Source of the DNA: Euonymus europaeus
Taxonomy: Eukaryota; Streptophyta; Magnoliopsida; Celastrales; Celastraceae
Reading direction: 5' to 3'
Assembly (NCBI GenBank): GCA_963580455.1
Contig: OY756958.1
Coordinates: 1,004,501 to 1,068,500 of the forward strand
Length of the DNA: 64,000 nucleotides
How positions within the stretch are numbered: position 1 is the stretch's first letter; each line of letters begins with the position of its first letter. Below are positions 25,781-39,110 of this stretch, piece after piece. The position numbers were made by a program, and so were the translations under genes. The notes under the pieces are model-generated. The model searched no databases and had not been told where the DNA came from. It saw only the letters and a program-made list of their open reading frames with translations.

Positions 25781-28029
25781 CGTAAACGGTTTTATGAATA
25801 TCCGTTGACTCCGACTTCTGAATTCGGTGAATTTTAGCTTGATTTCACACTACTTTTCGAGCTCTACAATCCTGGCATTTCGGATTTCGATTTCAGAACT
25901 CTTGGCTAGTAGGTCTCGTTTCACCTAGTTAGCAGCGAAATGTGGTTTATTTACGTAAACGGTTTTATGAATATCCGTTGACTCCGAGTTCTGAATTCGG
26001 TAAATTTTAGCTTGATTTCACACTACTTTTCGAGCTCTACAATCTTGGAGTTTCGTATTTACATTTCAGAACTCGTGGCTAGTAGGTCTCGTTTCACCTA
26101 GTTAGCCGCGAAATGTGGTTTCTTTACAAAAACGGTTTTATGAATATTCGTTGACTCCGAGTTCTGAATTCGGTGATTTTTAGCTTGATTTCACACTACT
26201 TTTCGAGCTCTACAATCCTGGCATTTTGGTTTTTGATTTCAGAACTCGTGGCTAGTAGGTCTCATTTCACCTAGTTAGCAGCGAAATGTAGTTTCTTTAC
26301 GTAAACGGTTTTATGAATATCCGTTGACTCCGACTTCTGAATTCGTTGAATTTTAGCTTGATTTCACACTACTTTTCGAGCTCTACAATCTTGGAGTTTC
26401 GTATTTACATTTCAGAACTCGTGGCTAGTAGGTCTCGTTTCACCTAGTTAGCCACGAAATGTGGTTTCTTTACGTAAACGGTTTTACGAATATCCGTTGA
26501 CTACGAGTTCTGAATTCGGTGATTTTTAGCTTGATTTCACACTAGTTTTCGAGCTCTACAATCCTGGAATTTTGGATTTTGATTTCAGAACTCGTGGCTA
26601 GTAGGTCTCGTTTCACCTAGTTAGCAGCGAAATGTGGTTTATTTACGTAAACGGTTTTATGAATATCCGTTGACTCCGAGGTCTGAATTGGGTAAATTTT
26701 AGCTTGATTTCACACTACTTTTCGAGCTCCACAATCTAGGAGTTTCGTATTTACATTTCAGAACTCGTGGCTAGTAGGTCTCGTTTCACCTAGTTAGCCG
26801 CGAAATGTGGTTTCTTTACGTAAACGGTTTTATGAATATCCGTTGACTCCGACTTCTGAATTCGTTGAATTTTAGCTTGATTTCACACTACTTTTCGAGC
26901 TCTACAATCTTGGAGTTTCGTATTTACATTTCAGAACTCGTGGCTAGTAGGTCTCGTTTCACCTAGTTAGCCACGAAATGTGGTTTCTTTACGTAAACGG
27001 TTTTACGAATATCCGTTGACTACGAGTTCTGAATTCGGTGATTTTTAGCTTGATTTCACACTAGTTTTCGAGCTCTACAATCCTGGAATTTTGGATTTTG
27101 ATTTCAGAACTCGTGGCTAGTAGGTCTCGTTTCACCTAGTTAGCAGCGAAATGTGGTTTATTTACGTAAACGGTTTTATGAATATCCGTTGACTCCGAGG
27201 TCTGAATTGGGTAAATTTTAGCTTGATTTCACACTACTTTTCGAGCTCCACAATCTAGGAGTTTCGTATTTACATTTCAGAACTCGTGGCTAGTAGGTCT
27301 CGTTTCACCTAGTTAGCCGCGAAATGTGGTTTCTTTACGTAAACGGTTTTATGAATATCCGTTGACTCCGATTTCTGAATTCGGTGATTTTTAGCTTGCT
27401 TTCACACTACTTTTGGAGCCCTACAATCTTGGAGTTTCGTATTTACATTTCAGAACTCGTGGCTAGTAGGTCTCGTTTCACCTAGTTAGCAGCGAAATGT
27501 GGTTTCTTTACGTAAACGGTTTTATGAATATCCGTTGAGTCCGACTTCTGAATTCGGTGAATTTTAGCTTGATTTCACACTACTTTTCGAGCTCTACAAT
27601 CCTGGCATTTCGGATTTTGATTTCAGAATTCTTGGCTAGTAGGTCTCGTTTCACCTAGTTAGGAGCGAAATGTGGTTTATTTACGTAAACGGTTTTATGA
27701 ATATCCGTTGACTCCGACTTCTGAATTCGGTAAATTTTAGCTTGATTTCACACTACTTTTCGAGCTCTACAATCTTGGAGTTTCGTATTTACATTTCAGA
27801 ACTCGTAGCTAGTAGGTCTCGTTTCACCTAGTTAGCCGCGAAATGTGGTTTCTTTACGTAAACGGTTTTATGAATATCCGTTGACTCCGATTTCTGAATT
27901 CGGTGATTTTTAGCTTGCTTTCACACTACTTTTGGAGCACTACAATCTTGGAGTTTCGTATTTACATTTCAGAACTCGTGGCTAGTAGGTCTCGTTTCAC
28001 CTAATTAGCCGCGAAATGTGGTTTCTTTA

Positions 28030-28201
28030 CGTAAACGGTTTTATGAATATCCGTTGACTCCGAGTTCTGAATTCGGTGATTTTTAGCTTGATTTCACACT
28101 ACTTTCGAGCTCTACAATCCTGGCATTTTGGATTTTGATTTCAGAACTCGTGGCTAGTAGGTCTCGTTTCGCCTAGTTAGCAGCGAAATGTGGTTTCTTT
28201 A
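28030..28201. repeat. 172-bp A-type monomer, duplicate of the 25.6 kb copy
   Basis: This copy carries the same one-base loss in 'ctactttcgagc' (28102) and the same 'tttcgcctag' variant as the copy 2,421 bp upstream. Shared private deletions of this kind confirm that the two 2.4-kb units are duplicates and do not merely have the same monomer order. Confidence 0.88.
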
Positions 28202-28869
28202 CGTAAACGGTTTTATGAATATCCGTTGACTCCGACTTCTGAATTCGGTGAATTTTAGCTTGATTTCACACTACTTTTCGAGCTCTACAATCCTGGCATT
28301 TCGGATTTCGATTTCAGAACTCTTGGCTAGTAGGTCTCGTTTCACCTAGTTAGCAGCGAAATGTGGTTTATTTACGTAAACGGTTTTATGAATATCCGTT
28401 GACTCCGAGTTCTGAATTCGGTAAATTTTAGCTTGATTTCACACTACTTTTCGAGCTCTACAATCTTGGAGTTTCGTATTTACATTTCAGAACTCGTGGC
28501 TAGTAGGTCTCGTTTCACCTAGTTAGCCGCGAAATGTGGTTTCTTTACAAAAACGGTTTTATGAATATTCGTTGACTCCGAGTTCTGAATTCGGTGATTT
28601 TTAGCTTGATTTCACACTACTTTTCGAGCTCTACAATCCTGGCATTTTGGTTTTTGATTTCAGAACTCGTGGCTAGTAGGTCTCATTTCACCTAGTTAGC
28701 AGCGAAATGTAGTTTCTTTACGTAAACGGTTTTATGAATATCCGTTGACTCCGACTTCTGAATTCGTTGAATTTTAGCTTGATTTCACACTACTTTTCGA
28801 GCTCTACAATCTTGGAGTTTCGTATTTACATTTCAGAACTCGTGGCTAGTAGGTCTCGTTTCACCTAGT

Positions 28870-30300
28870 TGGCCGCGAAATGTGGTTTCTTTACGTAAAC
28901 GGTTTTATGAATATCCGTTGACTCCGAGTTCTGAATTCGGTGATTTTTAGCTTGATTTCACACTACTTTTCGAGCTCTACAATCCTGGCATTTCAGATTT
29001 TGATTTCAGAACTCGTGGCTAGTAGGTCTCGTTTCACCTAGTTAGCAGCGAAATGTGGTTTCTTTACGTAAACGGTTTTATGAATATCCGTTGACTCCGA
29101 GTTCTGAATTCGGTGATTTTTAGCTTGATTTCACACTAGTTTTTGAGTTCTACAATCCAGGCGTTTCGGATTTTGATTTCAGAACTCGTGGCTAGTAGGT
29201 CTCGTTTCACCTAGTTAGCCGCGAAATGTGGTTTCTTTACGTAAACGGTTTTATGAATATCCGTTGACTCCGAGTTATAAATTCGGTGATTTTTAGCTTG
29301 ATTTCACACTACTTTTCGAGCTCTACAATCCTGGCATTTTGGATTTCGATTTCAGAACTCGTGGCTAGTAGGTCTCGTTTCACCTAGTTAGCAGCGAAAT
29401 GTGGTTTCTTTACGTAAACGGTTTTATGAATATCCGTTGACTCCGAGTTCTGAATTCGGTGAATTTTAGCTTGATTTCACACTACTTTTCGAGCTCTAAA
29501 ATCATGGAGTTTCGTATTTACATTTCAGAACTCGTGGCTAGTAGGTCTCGTTTCACCTATTAGCCGCGAAATGTGGTTTCTTTACGTAAACGGTTTTATG
29601 AATATCCGTTGACTCCGAGTTCTGAATTCGGTGATTTTTAGCTTGATTTCACACTACTTTTCGAGCTCTACAATCCTGGCATTTCAGATTTTGATTTCAG
29701 AACTCGTGGCTAGTAGGTCTCGTTTCACCTAGTTATCAGCGAAATGTGGTTTCTTTACGTAAACGGTTTTATGAATATCCGTTGACTCCGAGTTCTGAAT
29801 TCGGTGATTTTTAGCTTGATTTCACACTAGTTTTTGAGTTCTACAATCCTGGCGTTTCGGATTTTGATTTCAGAACTCGTGGCTAGTAGGTCTCGTTTCA
29901 CCTAGTTAGCCGCGAAATGTGGTTTCTTTACGTAAACGGTTTTATGAATATCCGTTGACTCCGAGTTATAAATTCGGTGATTTTTAGCTTGATTTCACAC
30001 TACTTTTCGAGCTCTACAATCCTGGCATTTTGGATTTCGATTTCAGAACTCGTGGCTAGTAGGTCTCGTTTCACCTAGTTAGCAGCGAAATGTGGTTTCT
30101 TTACGTAAACGGTTTTATGAATATCCGTTGACTCCGAGTTCTGAATTCGGTGAATTTTAGCTTGATTTCACACTACTTTTCGAGCTCTAAAATCATGGAG
30201 TTTCGTATTTACATTTCAGAACTCGTGGCTAGTAGGTCTCGTTTCACCTAGTTAGCCGCGAAATGTGGTTTCTTTACGTAAACGGTTTTATGAATATCCG
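28870..30300. repeat. Island of right-hand-family monomers in a four-mer, 691-bp period
   Basis: Two copies of a four-monomer unit contain, in order, an A-like copy, a D-type, an E-type and an F-type copy. 'ctagtttttgagttc' recurs with a 691-bp step near 29.14 and 29.83 kb, and 'gagttataaattc' near 29.27 and 29.96 kb. The step is one base short of four monomers because of 'cacctattagcc' near 29.56 kb. D, E and F types are otherwise confined to the region right of about 50 kb, so this segment is out of place. Confidence 0.85.
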
Positions 30301-33300
30301 TTGACTCCGAGTTCTGAATTCGGTGATTTTTAGCTTGATTTCACACTACTTTTCGAGCTCTACAATCCTGTCATTTCGGATTTCCATTTCAGAACTCTTG
30401 GCTAGTTGGTCTCGTTTCACCTTGTTAGCAGCGAAATGTGGTTTCTTTACGTAAACGGTTTTATGAATATCCGTTGACTCCGAGTTCTGAATTCGGTAAA
30501 TTTTAGCTTGATTTCAGACTACTTTTCAAGCTCTACAATGTTGGAGTTTCGTATTTACATTTCAGAACTCGTGGCTAGTAGGTCTCGTTTCACTTAGTTA
30601 GCCGCGAAATTTGGTTTCTTTACGTAAACGGTTTTATGAATATCCTTTGACTCCGACTTCTGAATTCGGTGATTTTTAGCTTGCTTTCACACTACTTTTG
30701 GAGCACTACAATCCTGGAGTTTCGTATTTACATTTCAGAACTCGTGGCTAGTAGGTCTCGTTTCACCTAGTTAGCCGCAAAATGTGGTTTCTTTACGTAA
30801 ACGGTTTTATGAATATCCGTTGACTCCGAGTTCTGAATTCGGTGATTTTTAGCTTGATTTCACACTACTTTTCGAGCTCTACAATCCTGGCATTTTGGAT
30901 TTTGATTTCAGAACTCGTGGCTAGTAGGTCTCGTTTCACCTAGTTAGCAGCGAAATGTGGTTTCTTTACGTAAACGGTTTTATGAATATCCGTTGACTCC
31001 GAGTTCTGAATTTGGTGAATTTTAGCTTGATTTCACACTACTTTTCGAGCTCTACAATCCTGGCATTTCGGATTTTGATTTCAGAACTCTTGGCTAGTAG
31101 GTCTCGTTTCACCTAGTTAGCAGCGAAATGTGGTTTATTTACGTAAACGGCTTTATGAATATCCGTTGACTCCGAGTTCTGAATTCGGTAAATTTTAGCT
31201 TGATTTCACACTACTTTTCGAGCTCTACAATCTTGGAGTTTCGTATTTACATTTCAGAACTCGTGGTTAGTAGGTCTCGTTTCACCTAGTTAGCCGCGAA
31301 ATGTGGTTTCTTTACAAAAACGGTTTTATGAATATTCGTTGACTCCGAGTTCTGAATTCGGTGATTTTTAGCTTGATTTCACACTACTTTTCGAGCTCTA
31401 CAATCCTGGCATTTTGGATTTTGATTTTAGAACTCGTGGCTAGTTGGTCTCGTTTCACCTAGTTAGCAGCGAAATGTGGTTTCTTTACGTAAACGGTTTT
31501 ATGAATATCCGTTGACTCCGACTTCTGAATTCGTTGAATTTTAGCTTGATTTCACACTACTTTTCGAGCTCTACAATCTTGGAGTTTCGTATTTACATTT
31601 CAGAACTCGTGGCTAGTAGGTCTCGTTTCACCTAGTTAGCCGCGAAATGTGGTTTCTTTACGTAAACGGTTTTATGAATATCCGTTGACTCCGAGTCCTG
31701 AATTCGGTGATTTTTAGCTTGATTTCACACTACTTTTCGAGCTCTACAATCCTGGCATTTCGGAACTCGTGATTTCAGAACTCGTGGCTAGTAGGTCTCG
31801 TTTCACCTAGTTAGCAGCGAAATGTGGTTTCTTTACGTAAACGGTTTTATGAATATCCGTTGACTCCGACTTCTGAATTCGGTGAATTTTAGCTTGATTT
31901 CACACTACTTTTCGAGCTCTACAATCCTGGAATTTCGGATTTTGATTTCAGAACTCTTGGCTAGTAGGTCTCGTTTCACCTAGTTAGCTGCGAAATGTGG
32001 TTTATTTACGTAAACGGTTTTATGAATATCCGTTCACTCCGAGTTCTGAATTCGGTAAATTTTAGCTTGATTTCACACTACTTTTCGAGCTCTACAATCT
32101 TGGAGTTTCGTATTTACATTTCAGAACTCGTGGCTAGTAGGTCTCGTTTCACCTAGTTAGCCGCGAAATAAGGTTTCTTTACGTAAACGGTTTTATGAAT
32201 ATCCGTTGACTCCGATTTCTGAATTCGGTGATTTTTAGCTTACTTTCACACTACTTTTGGAGCACTACAATCTTGGAGTTTCGTATTTACATTTCAGAAC
32301 TCGTGGCTAGTAGGTCTCGTTTCACCTAGTTAGCCGCGAAATGTGGTTTCTTTACGTAAACGGTTTTATGAATATCCGTTGACTCCGATTTCTTAATTCG
32401 GTGATTTTTAGCTTGCTTTCACACTACTTTTGGAGCACTACAATCTTGGAGTTTCGTATTTACATTTCAGAACTCGTCGCTAGTAGGTCTCGTTTCACCT
32501 AGTTAGCCGCGAAATGTGGTTTCTTTACGTAAACGGTTTTATGAATATCCGTTGACTCCGAGTTCTGAATTCGGTGATTTTTAGCTTGATTTCACACTAC
32601 TTTTCGAGCTCTACAATCCTGGCATTTTGGATTTTGATTTCAGAACTCGTGGCTAGTAGGTCTCGTTTCACCTAGTTAGCAGCGAAATGTGGTTTCTTTA
32701 CGTAAACGGTTTTATGAATATCCGTTGACTCCGACTTCTGAATTCGGTGAATTTTAGCTTGATTTCAGACTACTTTTCGAGCTCTACAATCCTGGAATTT
32801 CGGATTTTGATTTCAGAACTCTTGGCTAGTAGGTCTCGTTTCACCTAGTTAGCAGCGAAATATGGTTTATTTACGTAAACGGTTTTATGAATATCCGTTG
32901 ACTCCGACTTCTGAATTCGGTAAATTTTATCTTGATTTCACACTACTTTTCGAGCTCTACAATCTTGGAGTTTCGTATTTACATTTCAGAACTCGTGGCT
33001 AGTAGGTCTCGTTTCACCTAGTTAGCCGCGAAATGTGGTTTCTTTACAAAAACGGTTTTATGAATATTCGTTGACTCCGAGTTCTGAATTCGGTGATTTT
33101 TAGCTTGATTTCACACTACTTTTCGAGCTCTACAATCCTGGAATTTTGGATTTTGATTTCAGAACTCGTGGCTAGTAGGTCTCGTTTCACCTAGTTAGCA
33201 GCGAAATGTGGTTTCTTTACGTAAACGGTTTTATGAATATCCGTTGACTCCGACTTCTGAATTCGTTGAATTTTAGCTTGATTTCACACTACTTTTCGAG

Positions 33301-36300
33301 CTCTATAATCTTGGAGTTTCGTATTTACATTTCAGAACTCGTGGCTAGTAGGTCTCGTTTCACCTAGTTAGCCGCGAAATGTGGTTTCTTTACGTAAACG
33401 GTTTTATGAATATCCGTTGACTCCGAGTTCTTAATTCGGTGATTTTTAGCTTGATTTCGCACTACTTTTCGAGCTCTACAATCCTGGCATTTCGGATTTC
33501 CATTTCAGAACTCTTGGCTAGTAGGTCTCGTTTCACCTTGTTAGCAGCTAAATGTGGTTTCTTTACGTAAACGGTTTTATGAATATCCGTCGACTCCGAG
33601 TTCTGAATTCGGTAAATTTTAGCTTGATTTCACACTACTTTTCAAGCTCTACAATGTTGGAGTTTCGTATTTACATTTCAGAACTCGTGGCTAGTAGGTC
33701 TCGTTTCACTTAGTTAGCCGCGAAATTTGGTTTCTTTACGTAAACGGTTTTATGAATATCCTTTGACTCCGATTTCTGAATTCGGTGATTTTTAGCTTGC
33801 TTTCACACTACTTTTGGAGCACTACAATCTTGGAGTTTCGTATTTACATTTCAGAACTCGTGGCTAGTAGGTCTCGTTTCACCTAGTTAGCCGCAAAATG
33901 TGGTTTCTTTACGTAAACGGTTTTATGAATATCCGTTGACTCCGAGTTCTGAATTCGGTGATTTTTAGCTTGATTTTACACTACTTTTCGAGCTCTACAA
34001 TCCTGGCATTTTGGATTTTGATTTCAGAACTCGTGGCTAGTAGGTCTCGTTTCACCTAGTTAGCAGCGAAATGTGGTTTCTTTACGTAAACGGTTTTATG
34101 AATATCCGTTGACTCCGAGTTCTGAATTTGGTGAATTTTAGCTTGATTTCACACTACTTTCCGAGCTCTACAATCCTGGCATTTCGGATTTTGATTTCAG
34201 AACTCTTGGCTAGTAGGTCTCGTTTCACCTAGTTAGCAGCGAAATGTGGTTTATTTACGTAAACGGTTTTATGAATATCCGTTGACTCCGAGTTCTGAAT
34301 TCGGTAAATTTTAGCTTGATTTCACACTACTTTTCGAGCTCTACAATCTTGGAGTTTCGTATTTACATTTCAGAACTCGTGGCTAGTAGGTCTCGTTTCA
34401 CCTAGTTAGCCGCGAAATGTGGTTTCTTTACGTAAACGGTTTTATGAATATCCGTTGACTCCGATTTCTGAATTCGGTGATTTTTAGCTTGCTTTCACAC
34501 TACTTTTGGAGCACTACAATCTTGGAGTTTCGTATTTACATTTCAGAACTCGTGGCTAGTAGGTCTCGTTTCACCTAGTTAGCAGCGAAATGTGGTTTCT
34601 TTACGTAAACGGTTTTATGAATATCCGTTGACTCCGACTTCTGAATTCGTTGAATTTTAGCTTGATTTCACACTACTTTTCGTGCTCTACAATCTTGGAG
34701 TTTCGTATTTACATTTCAGAACTCGTGGCTAGTAGGTCTCGTTTCACCAAGTTAGCCGCGAAATGTGATTTCTTTCCGTAAACGGTTTTATGAATATCCG
34801 TTGACTCCGAGTTCTGAATTCGGTGATTTTTAGCTTGATTTCACATTACTTTTCGAGCTCTACAATCCTGGCATTTCAGATTTTGATTTCAGAACTCGTG
34901 GCTAGTAGGTCTCGTTTCACCTAGTTAGCAGCGAAATGTGGTTTCTTTACGTAAACGGTTTTATGAATATCCGTTGACTCCGACTTCTGAATTCGGTGAA
35001 TTTTAGCTTGTTTTCACACTACTTTTTGAGCTCTACAATCCTGGAATTTCGGATTTTGATTTCAGAACTCTTGGCTAGTAGGTCTCGTTTCACCTAGTTA
35101 GCAGCGAAATGTGGTTTATTTACGTAAACGGTTTTATGAATATTCGTTGACTCCGAGTTCTGAATTCGGTGATTTTTAGCTTGATTTCACACTACTTTTC
35201 GAGCTCTACAATCCTGGAATTTTGGATTTTGATTTCAGAACTCGTGGCTAGTAGGTCTCGTTTCACCTAGTTAGCAGCGAAATATGGTTTCTTTACGTAA
35301 ACGGTTTTATGAATATCCGTTGACTCCGACTTCTGAATTCGTTGAATTTTAGCTTGATTTCACACTACTTTTCGAGCTCTACAATCTTGGAGTTTCGTAT
35401 TTACATTTCAGAACTCGTGGCTAGTAGGTCTCGTTTCACCTAGTTAGCCGCGAAATGTGGTTTCTTTACGTAAACGGTTTTATGAATATCCGTTGACTCC
35501 GAGTTCTGAATTCGGTGATTTTTAGCTTGATTTCACACTACTTTTCGAGCTCTACAATCCTGGCATTTCGGATTTCCATTTCAGAACTCTTGGCTAGTAG
35601 GTCTCGTTTCACCTTGTTAGCAGCGAAATGTGGTTTCTTTACGTAAACGGTTTTATGAATATCCGTTGACTCCGAGTTCTGAATTCGGTAAATTTTAGCT
35701 TGATTTCACACTACTTTTCAAGCTCTACAATGTTGGAGTTTCGTATTTACATTTCAGAACTCGTGGCTAGTAGGTCTCGTTTCACTTAGTTAGCCGCGAA
35801 ATGTGGTTTCTTTACGTAAACGGTTTTATGAATATCCGTTGACTCCGAGTTCTGAATTCGGTGATTTTTAGCTTGATTTCACACTACTTTTCGAGCTCTA
35901 CAATCCTGGCATTTTGGATTTTGATTTCAGAACTCGTGGCTAGTAGGTCTCGTTTCACCTAGTTAGCAGCGAAATGTGGTTTCTTTACGTAAACGGTTTT
36001 ATGAATATCCGTTGACTCCGATTTCTGAATTTGGTGAATTTTAGCTTGGTTTCACACTACTTTTCGAGCTCTACAATCCTGGCATTTCGGATTTTGATTT
36101 CAGAACTCTTGGCTAGTAGGTCTCGTTTCACCTAGTTAGCAGCGAAATGTGGTTTATTTACGTAAACGGTTTTATGAATATCCGTTGACTCCGAGTTCTG
36201 AATTCGGTAAATTTTAGCTTGATTTCACACTACTTTTCGAGCTCTACAATCTTGGAGTTTCGTATTTACATTTCAGAACTCGTGGCTAGTAGGTCTCGTT

Positions 36301-36500
36301 TCACCTAGTTAGCCGCGAAATGTGGTTTCTTTACGTAAACGATTTTATGAATATCCGTTGACTCCGATTTCTGAATTCGGTGATTTTTAGCATGCTTTCA
36401 CACTACTTTTGGAGCACTACAATCTTGGAGTTTCGTATTTACATTTCAGAACTCGTGGCTAGTAGGTCTCGTTTCACCTAGTTAGCCGCGAAATGAGGTT
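30300..36500. repeat. Mosaic region with 18-mer and 12-mer relationships
   Basis: The word 'caccttgttagc' has its 'ccttg' at 30420, 33536 and 35612. The first gap, 3,116 bp, is eighteen monomers plus the two extra bases of a 175-bp copy. The second gap, 2,076 bp, is twelve. Linked words ('tttccatttcag', 'ttcaagctctacaatgttgg') travel with it. Similarity holds for only a few monomers around each marker, so this is a patchwork of copied segments, not a clean periodic block. Confidence 0.72.
31661..31835. repeat. 175-bp monomer with templated insertion, distant copy 3
   Basis: The identical 'ggaactcgtgatttcag' rearrangement appears again with 'gaactcgtg' at 31763, more than 26 kb from the other two. 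The first half differs ('gagtcctgaattcgg' and 'atgaatatccgttgac' in place of 'gacttc' and 'acgaatatccattgac'). Only the rearranged middle is shared, which points to common origin followed by exchange of flanks. Confidence 0.9.
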
Positions 36501-36699
36501 TCTTTACGTAAACAGTTTTATGAATATCCGTTGACTCCGAGTTCTGAATTCGGTGATTTTTAGCTTGATTTCACACTAATTTTCGAGCTCTACAATCCTG
36601 GAATTTCAGATTTCGATTTCAGAACTCGTGGCTAGTAGGTCTCGTTTCACCAAGTTAGCAGCGAAATGTGGTTTCTTTACGTAAACGGTTTTATGAATA

Positions 36700-39110
36700 T
36701 CCGTTGACTCCGAGTTCTGAATTCGGTGATTTTTAGCTTGATTTCACACTACTTTTTGAGCTCTACAATCCTGGAGTTTCAGATTTTGATTTCAGAACTC
36801 GTGGCTAGTAGGTCTCGTTTCACCTAGTTAGCAGCGAAATGTGGTTTCTTTACGTAAACGGTTTTATGAATATCCGTTGACTCCGAGTTCTGAATTCGGT
36901 GAATTTTAGCTTGATTTCACACTACTTTTCGAGCTCTACAATCTTGGAGTTTCGTATTTACATTTCAGAACTCGTGGCTAGTAGGTCTCGTTTCACCTAG
37001 TTAGCCGCGAAATGTGGTTTCTTTACGTAAACGGTTTTATGAATATCCGTTGACTCCGAGTTCTGAATTCGGTGATTTTTAGCTTGATTTCACACTACTT
37101 TTCGAGCTCTACAATCTTGAAGTTTCGTATTTACATTTCAGAACTCGTGGCTAGTAGGTCTCGTTTCACCTAGTTAGCCGCGAAATGTGGTTTCTTTACG
37201 TAAACGGTTTTATGAATATCCTTTGACTCCGATTTCTGAATTCGGTGATTTTTAGCTTGCTTTAACACTACTTTTGGAGCACTACAATCTTGGAGTTTCG
37301 TATTTACATTTCAGAACTCGTGGCTAGTAGGTCTCGTTTCACCTAGTTAGCCGCGAAATGTGGTTTCTTTACGTAAACGGTTTTATGAATATCCGTTGAC
37401 TCCGAGTTCTGAATTCGGTGATTTTTAGCTTGATTTCACACTACTTTTCGAGCTCTACAATCCTGGCATTTTGGATTTTGATTTCAGAACTCGTGGCTAG
37501 TAGGTCTCGTTTCACCTAGCTAGCAGCGAAATGTGGTTTTTTTACGTAAACGGTTTTATGAATATCCGTTGACTCCGAGTTCTGAATTCGGTGATTTTTA
37601 GCTTGATTTCACACTACTTTTTGAGCTCTACAATCCTGGAGTTTCAGATTTTGATTTCAGAACTCGTGGCTAGTAGGTCTCGTTTCACCTAGTTAGCAGC
37701 GAAATGTGGTTTCTTTACGTAAACGGTTTTATGAATATCCGTTGACTCCGAGTTCTGAATTCGGTGAATTTTAGCTTGATTTCACACTACTTTTCGAGCT
37801 CTACAATCTTGGAGTTTCGTATTTACATTTCAGAACTCGTGGCTAGTAGGTCTCGTTTCACCTAGTTAGCCGCGAAATGTGGTTTCTTTACGTAAACGGT
37901 TTTATGAATATCCGTTGACTCCGAGTTCTGAATTCGGTGATTTTTAGCTTGATTTCACACTTCTTTTCGAGCTCTACAATCTTGAAGTTTCGTATTTACA
38001 TTTCAGAACTCGTGGCTAGTAGGTCTCGTTTCACCTAGTTAGCCGCGAAATGTGGTTTCTTTACGTAAACGGTTTTATGAATATCCTTTGACTCCGATTT
38101 CTGAATTCGGTGATTTTTAGCTTGCTTTAACACTACTTTTGGAGCACTACAATCTTGGAGTTTCGTATTTACATTTCAGAACTCGTGGCTAGTAGGTCTC
38201 GTTTCACCTAGTTAGCCGCGAAATGTGGTTTCTTTACGTAAACGGTTTTATGAATATCCGTTGACTCCGAGTTCTGAATTCGGTGATTTTTAGCTTGATT
38301 TCACACTACTTTTCGAGCTCTACAATCCTGGCATTTTGGATTTTGATTTCAGAACTCGTGGCTAGTAGGTCTCGTTTCACCTAGCTAGCAGCGAAATGTG
38401 GTTTTTTTACGTAAACGGTTTTATGAATATCCGTTGACTCCGAGTTCTGAATTTGGTGAATTTTAGCTTGATTTCACACTACTTTTCGAGCTCTACAATC
38501 CTGGAATTTCAGATTTCGATTTCAGAACTCGTGGCTAGTAAGTCTCGTTTCACCAAGTTAGCAGCGAAATGTGGTTTCTTTACGTAAACGGTTTTATGAA
38601 TATCCGTTGACTCCGATTTCTGAATTCGGTGATTTTTAGCTTGCTTTCACACTACTTTTGGAGCACTACAATCTTGGAGTTTCGTATTTACATTTCAGAA
38701 CTCGTGGCTAGTAGGTCTCGTTTCACCTAGTTAGCCGCGAAATGTGGTTTCTTTACGTAAACGGTTTTATGAATATCCGTTGACTCCGAGTTCTGAATTC
38801 GGTGATTTTTAGCTTGATTTCACACTACTTTTCGAGCTCTACAATCCTGGCATTTTGGATTTTGATTTCAGAACTCGTGGCTAGTAGGTCTCGTTTCACC
38901 TAGCTAGCAGCGAAATGTGGTTTCTTTACGTAAACGGTTTTATGAATATCCGTTGACTCCGAGTTCTGAATTTGGTGAATTTTAGCTTGATTTCACACTA
39001 CTTTTCGAGCTCTACAATCCTGGAATTTCAGATTTCGATTTCAGAACTCGTGGCTAGTAAGTCTCGTTTCACCAAGTTAGCAGCGAAATGTGGTTTCTTT
39101 ACGTAAACGG
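36700..39110. repeat. Five-mer (865 bp) followed by three-mer (519 bp) repeat
   Basis: 'ctagctagcagcg' starts at 37516, 38381 and 38900, giving steps of 865 and 519 bp (five and three monomers). 'ggtttttttacg' near 37537 and 38402 and 'ggagtttcagattttgat' near 36775 and 37640 agree with the five-mer. 'gtaagtctcg' near 38538 and 39057 agrees with the three-mer. Truncating the five-mer by one A/B-like pair would give the three-mer; that order of events is inferred. Confidence 0.8.

Larger units (their letters stand above)
24385..28868. repeat. Fourteen-monomer higher-order repeat, 2,421-bp period
   Basis: 'ggagccc' at 24994 and 27415, 'ggagcgaaat' at 25241 and 27662 and the shortened 'actttcgag' near 25681 and 28102 are each 2,421 apart, which is fourteen monomers less one base. 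The two copies share many private variants ('tttcgcctag', 'ggtttttgatttc', 'gaaatgtagttt'). The join between them holds a 519-bp three-monomer unit in tandem, marked by 'gaggtctgaattggg' at 26678 and 27197. The layout reads P-Q-P-P-Q, where P is the three-mer. Confidence 0.87.
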
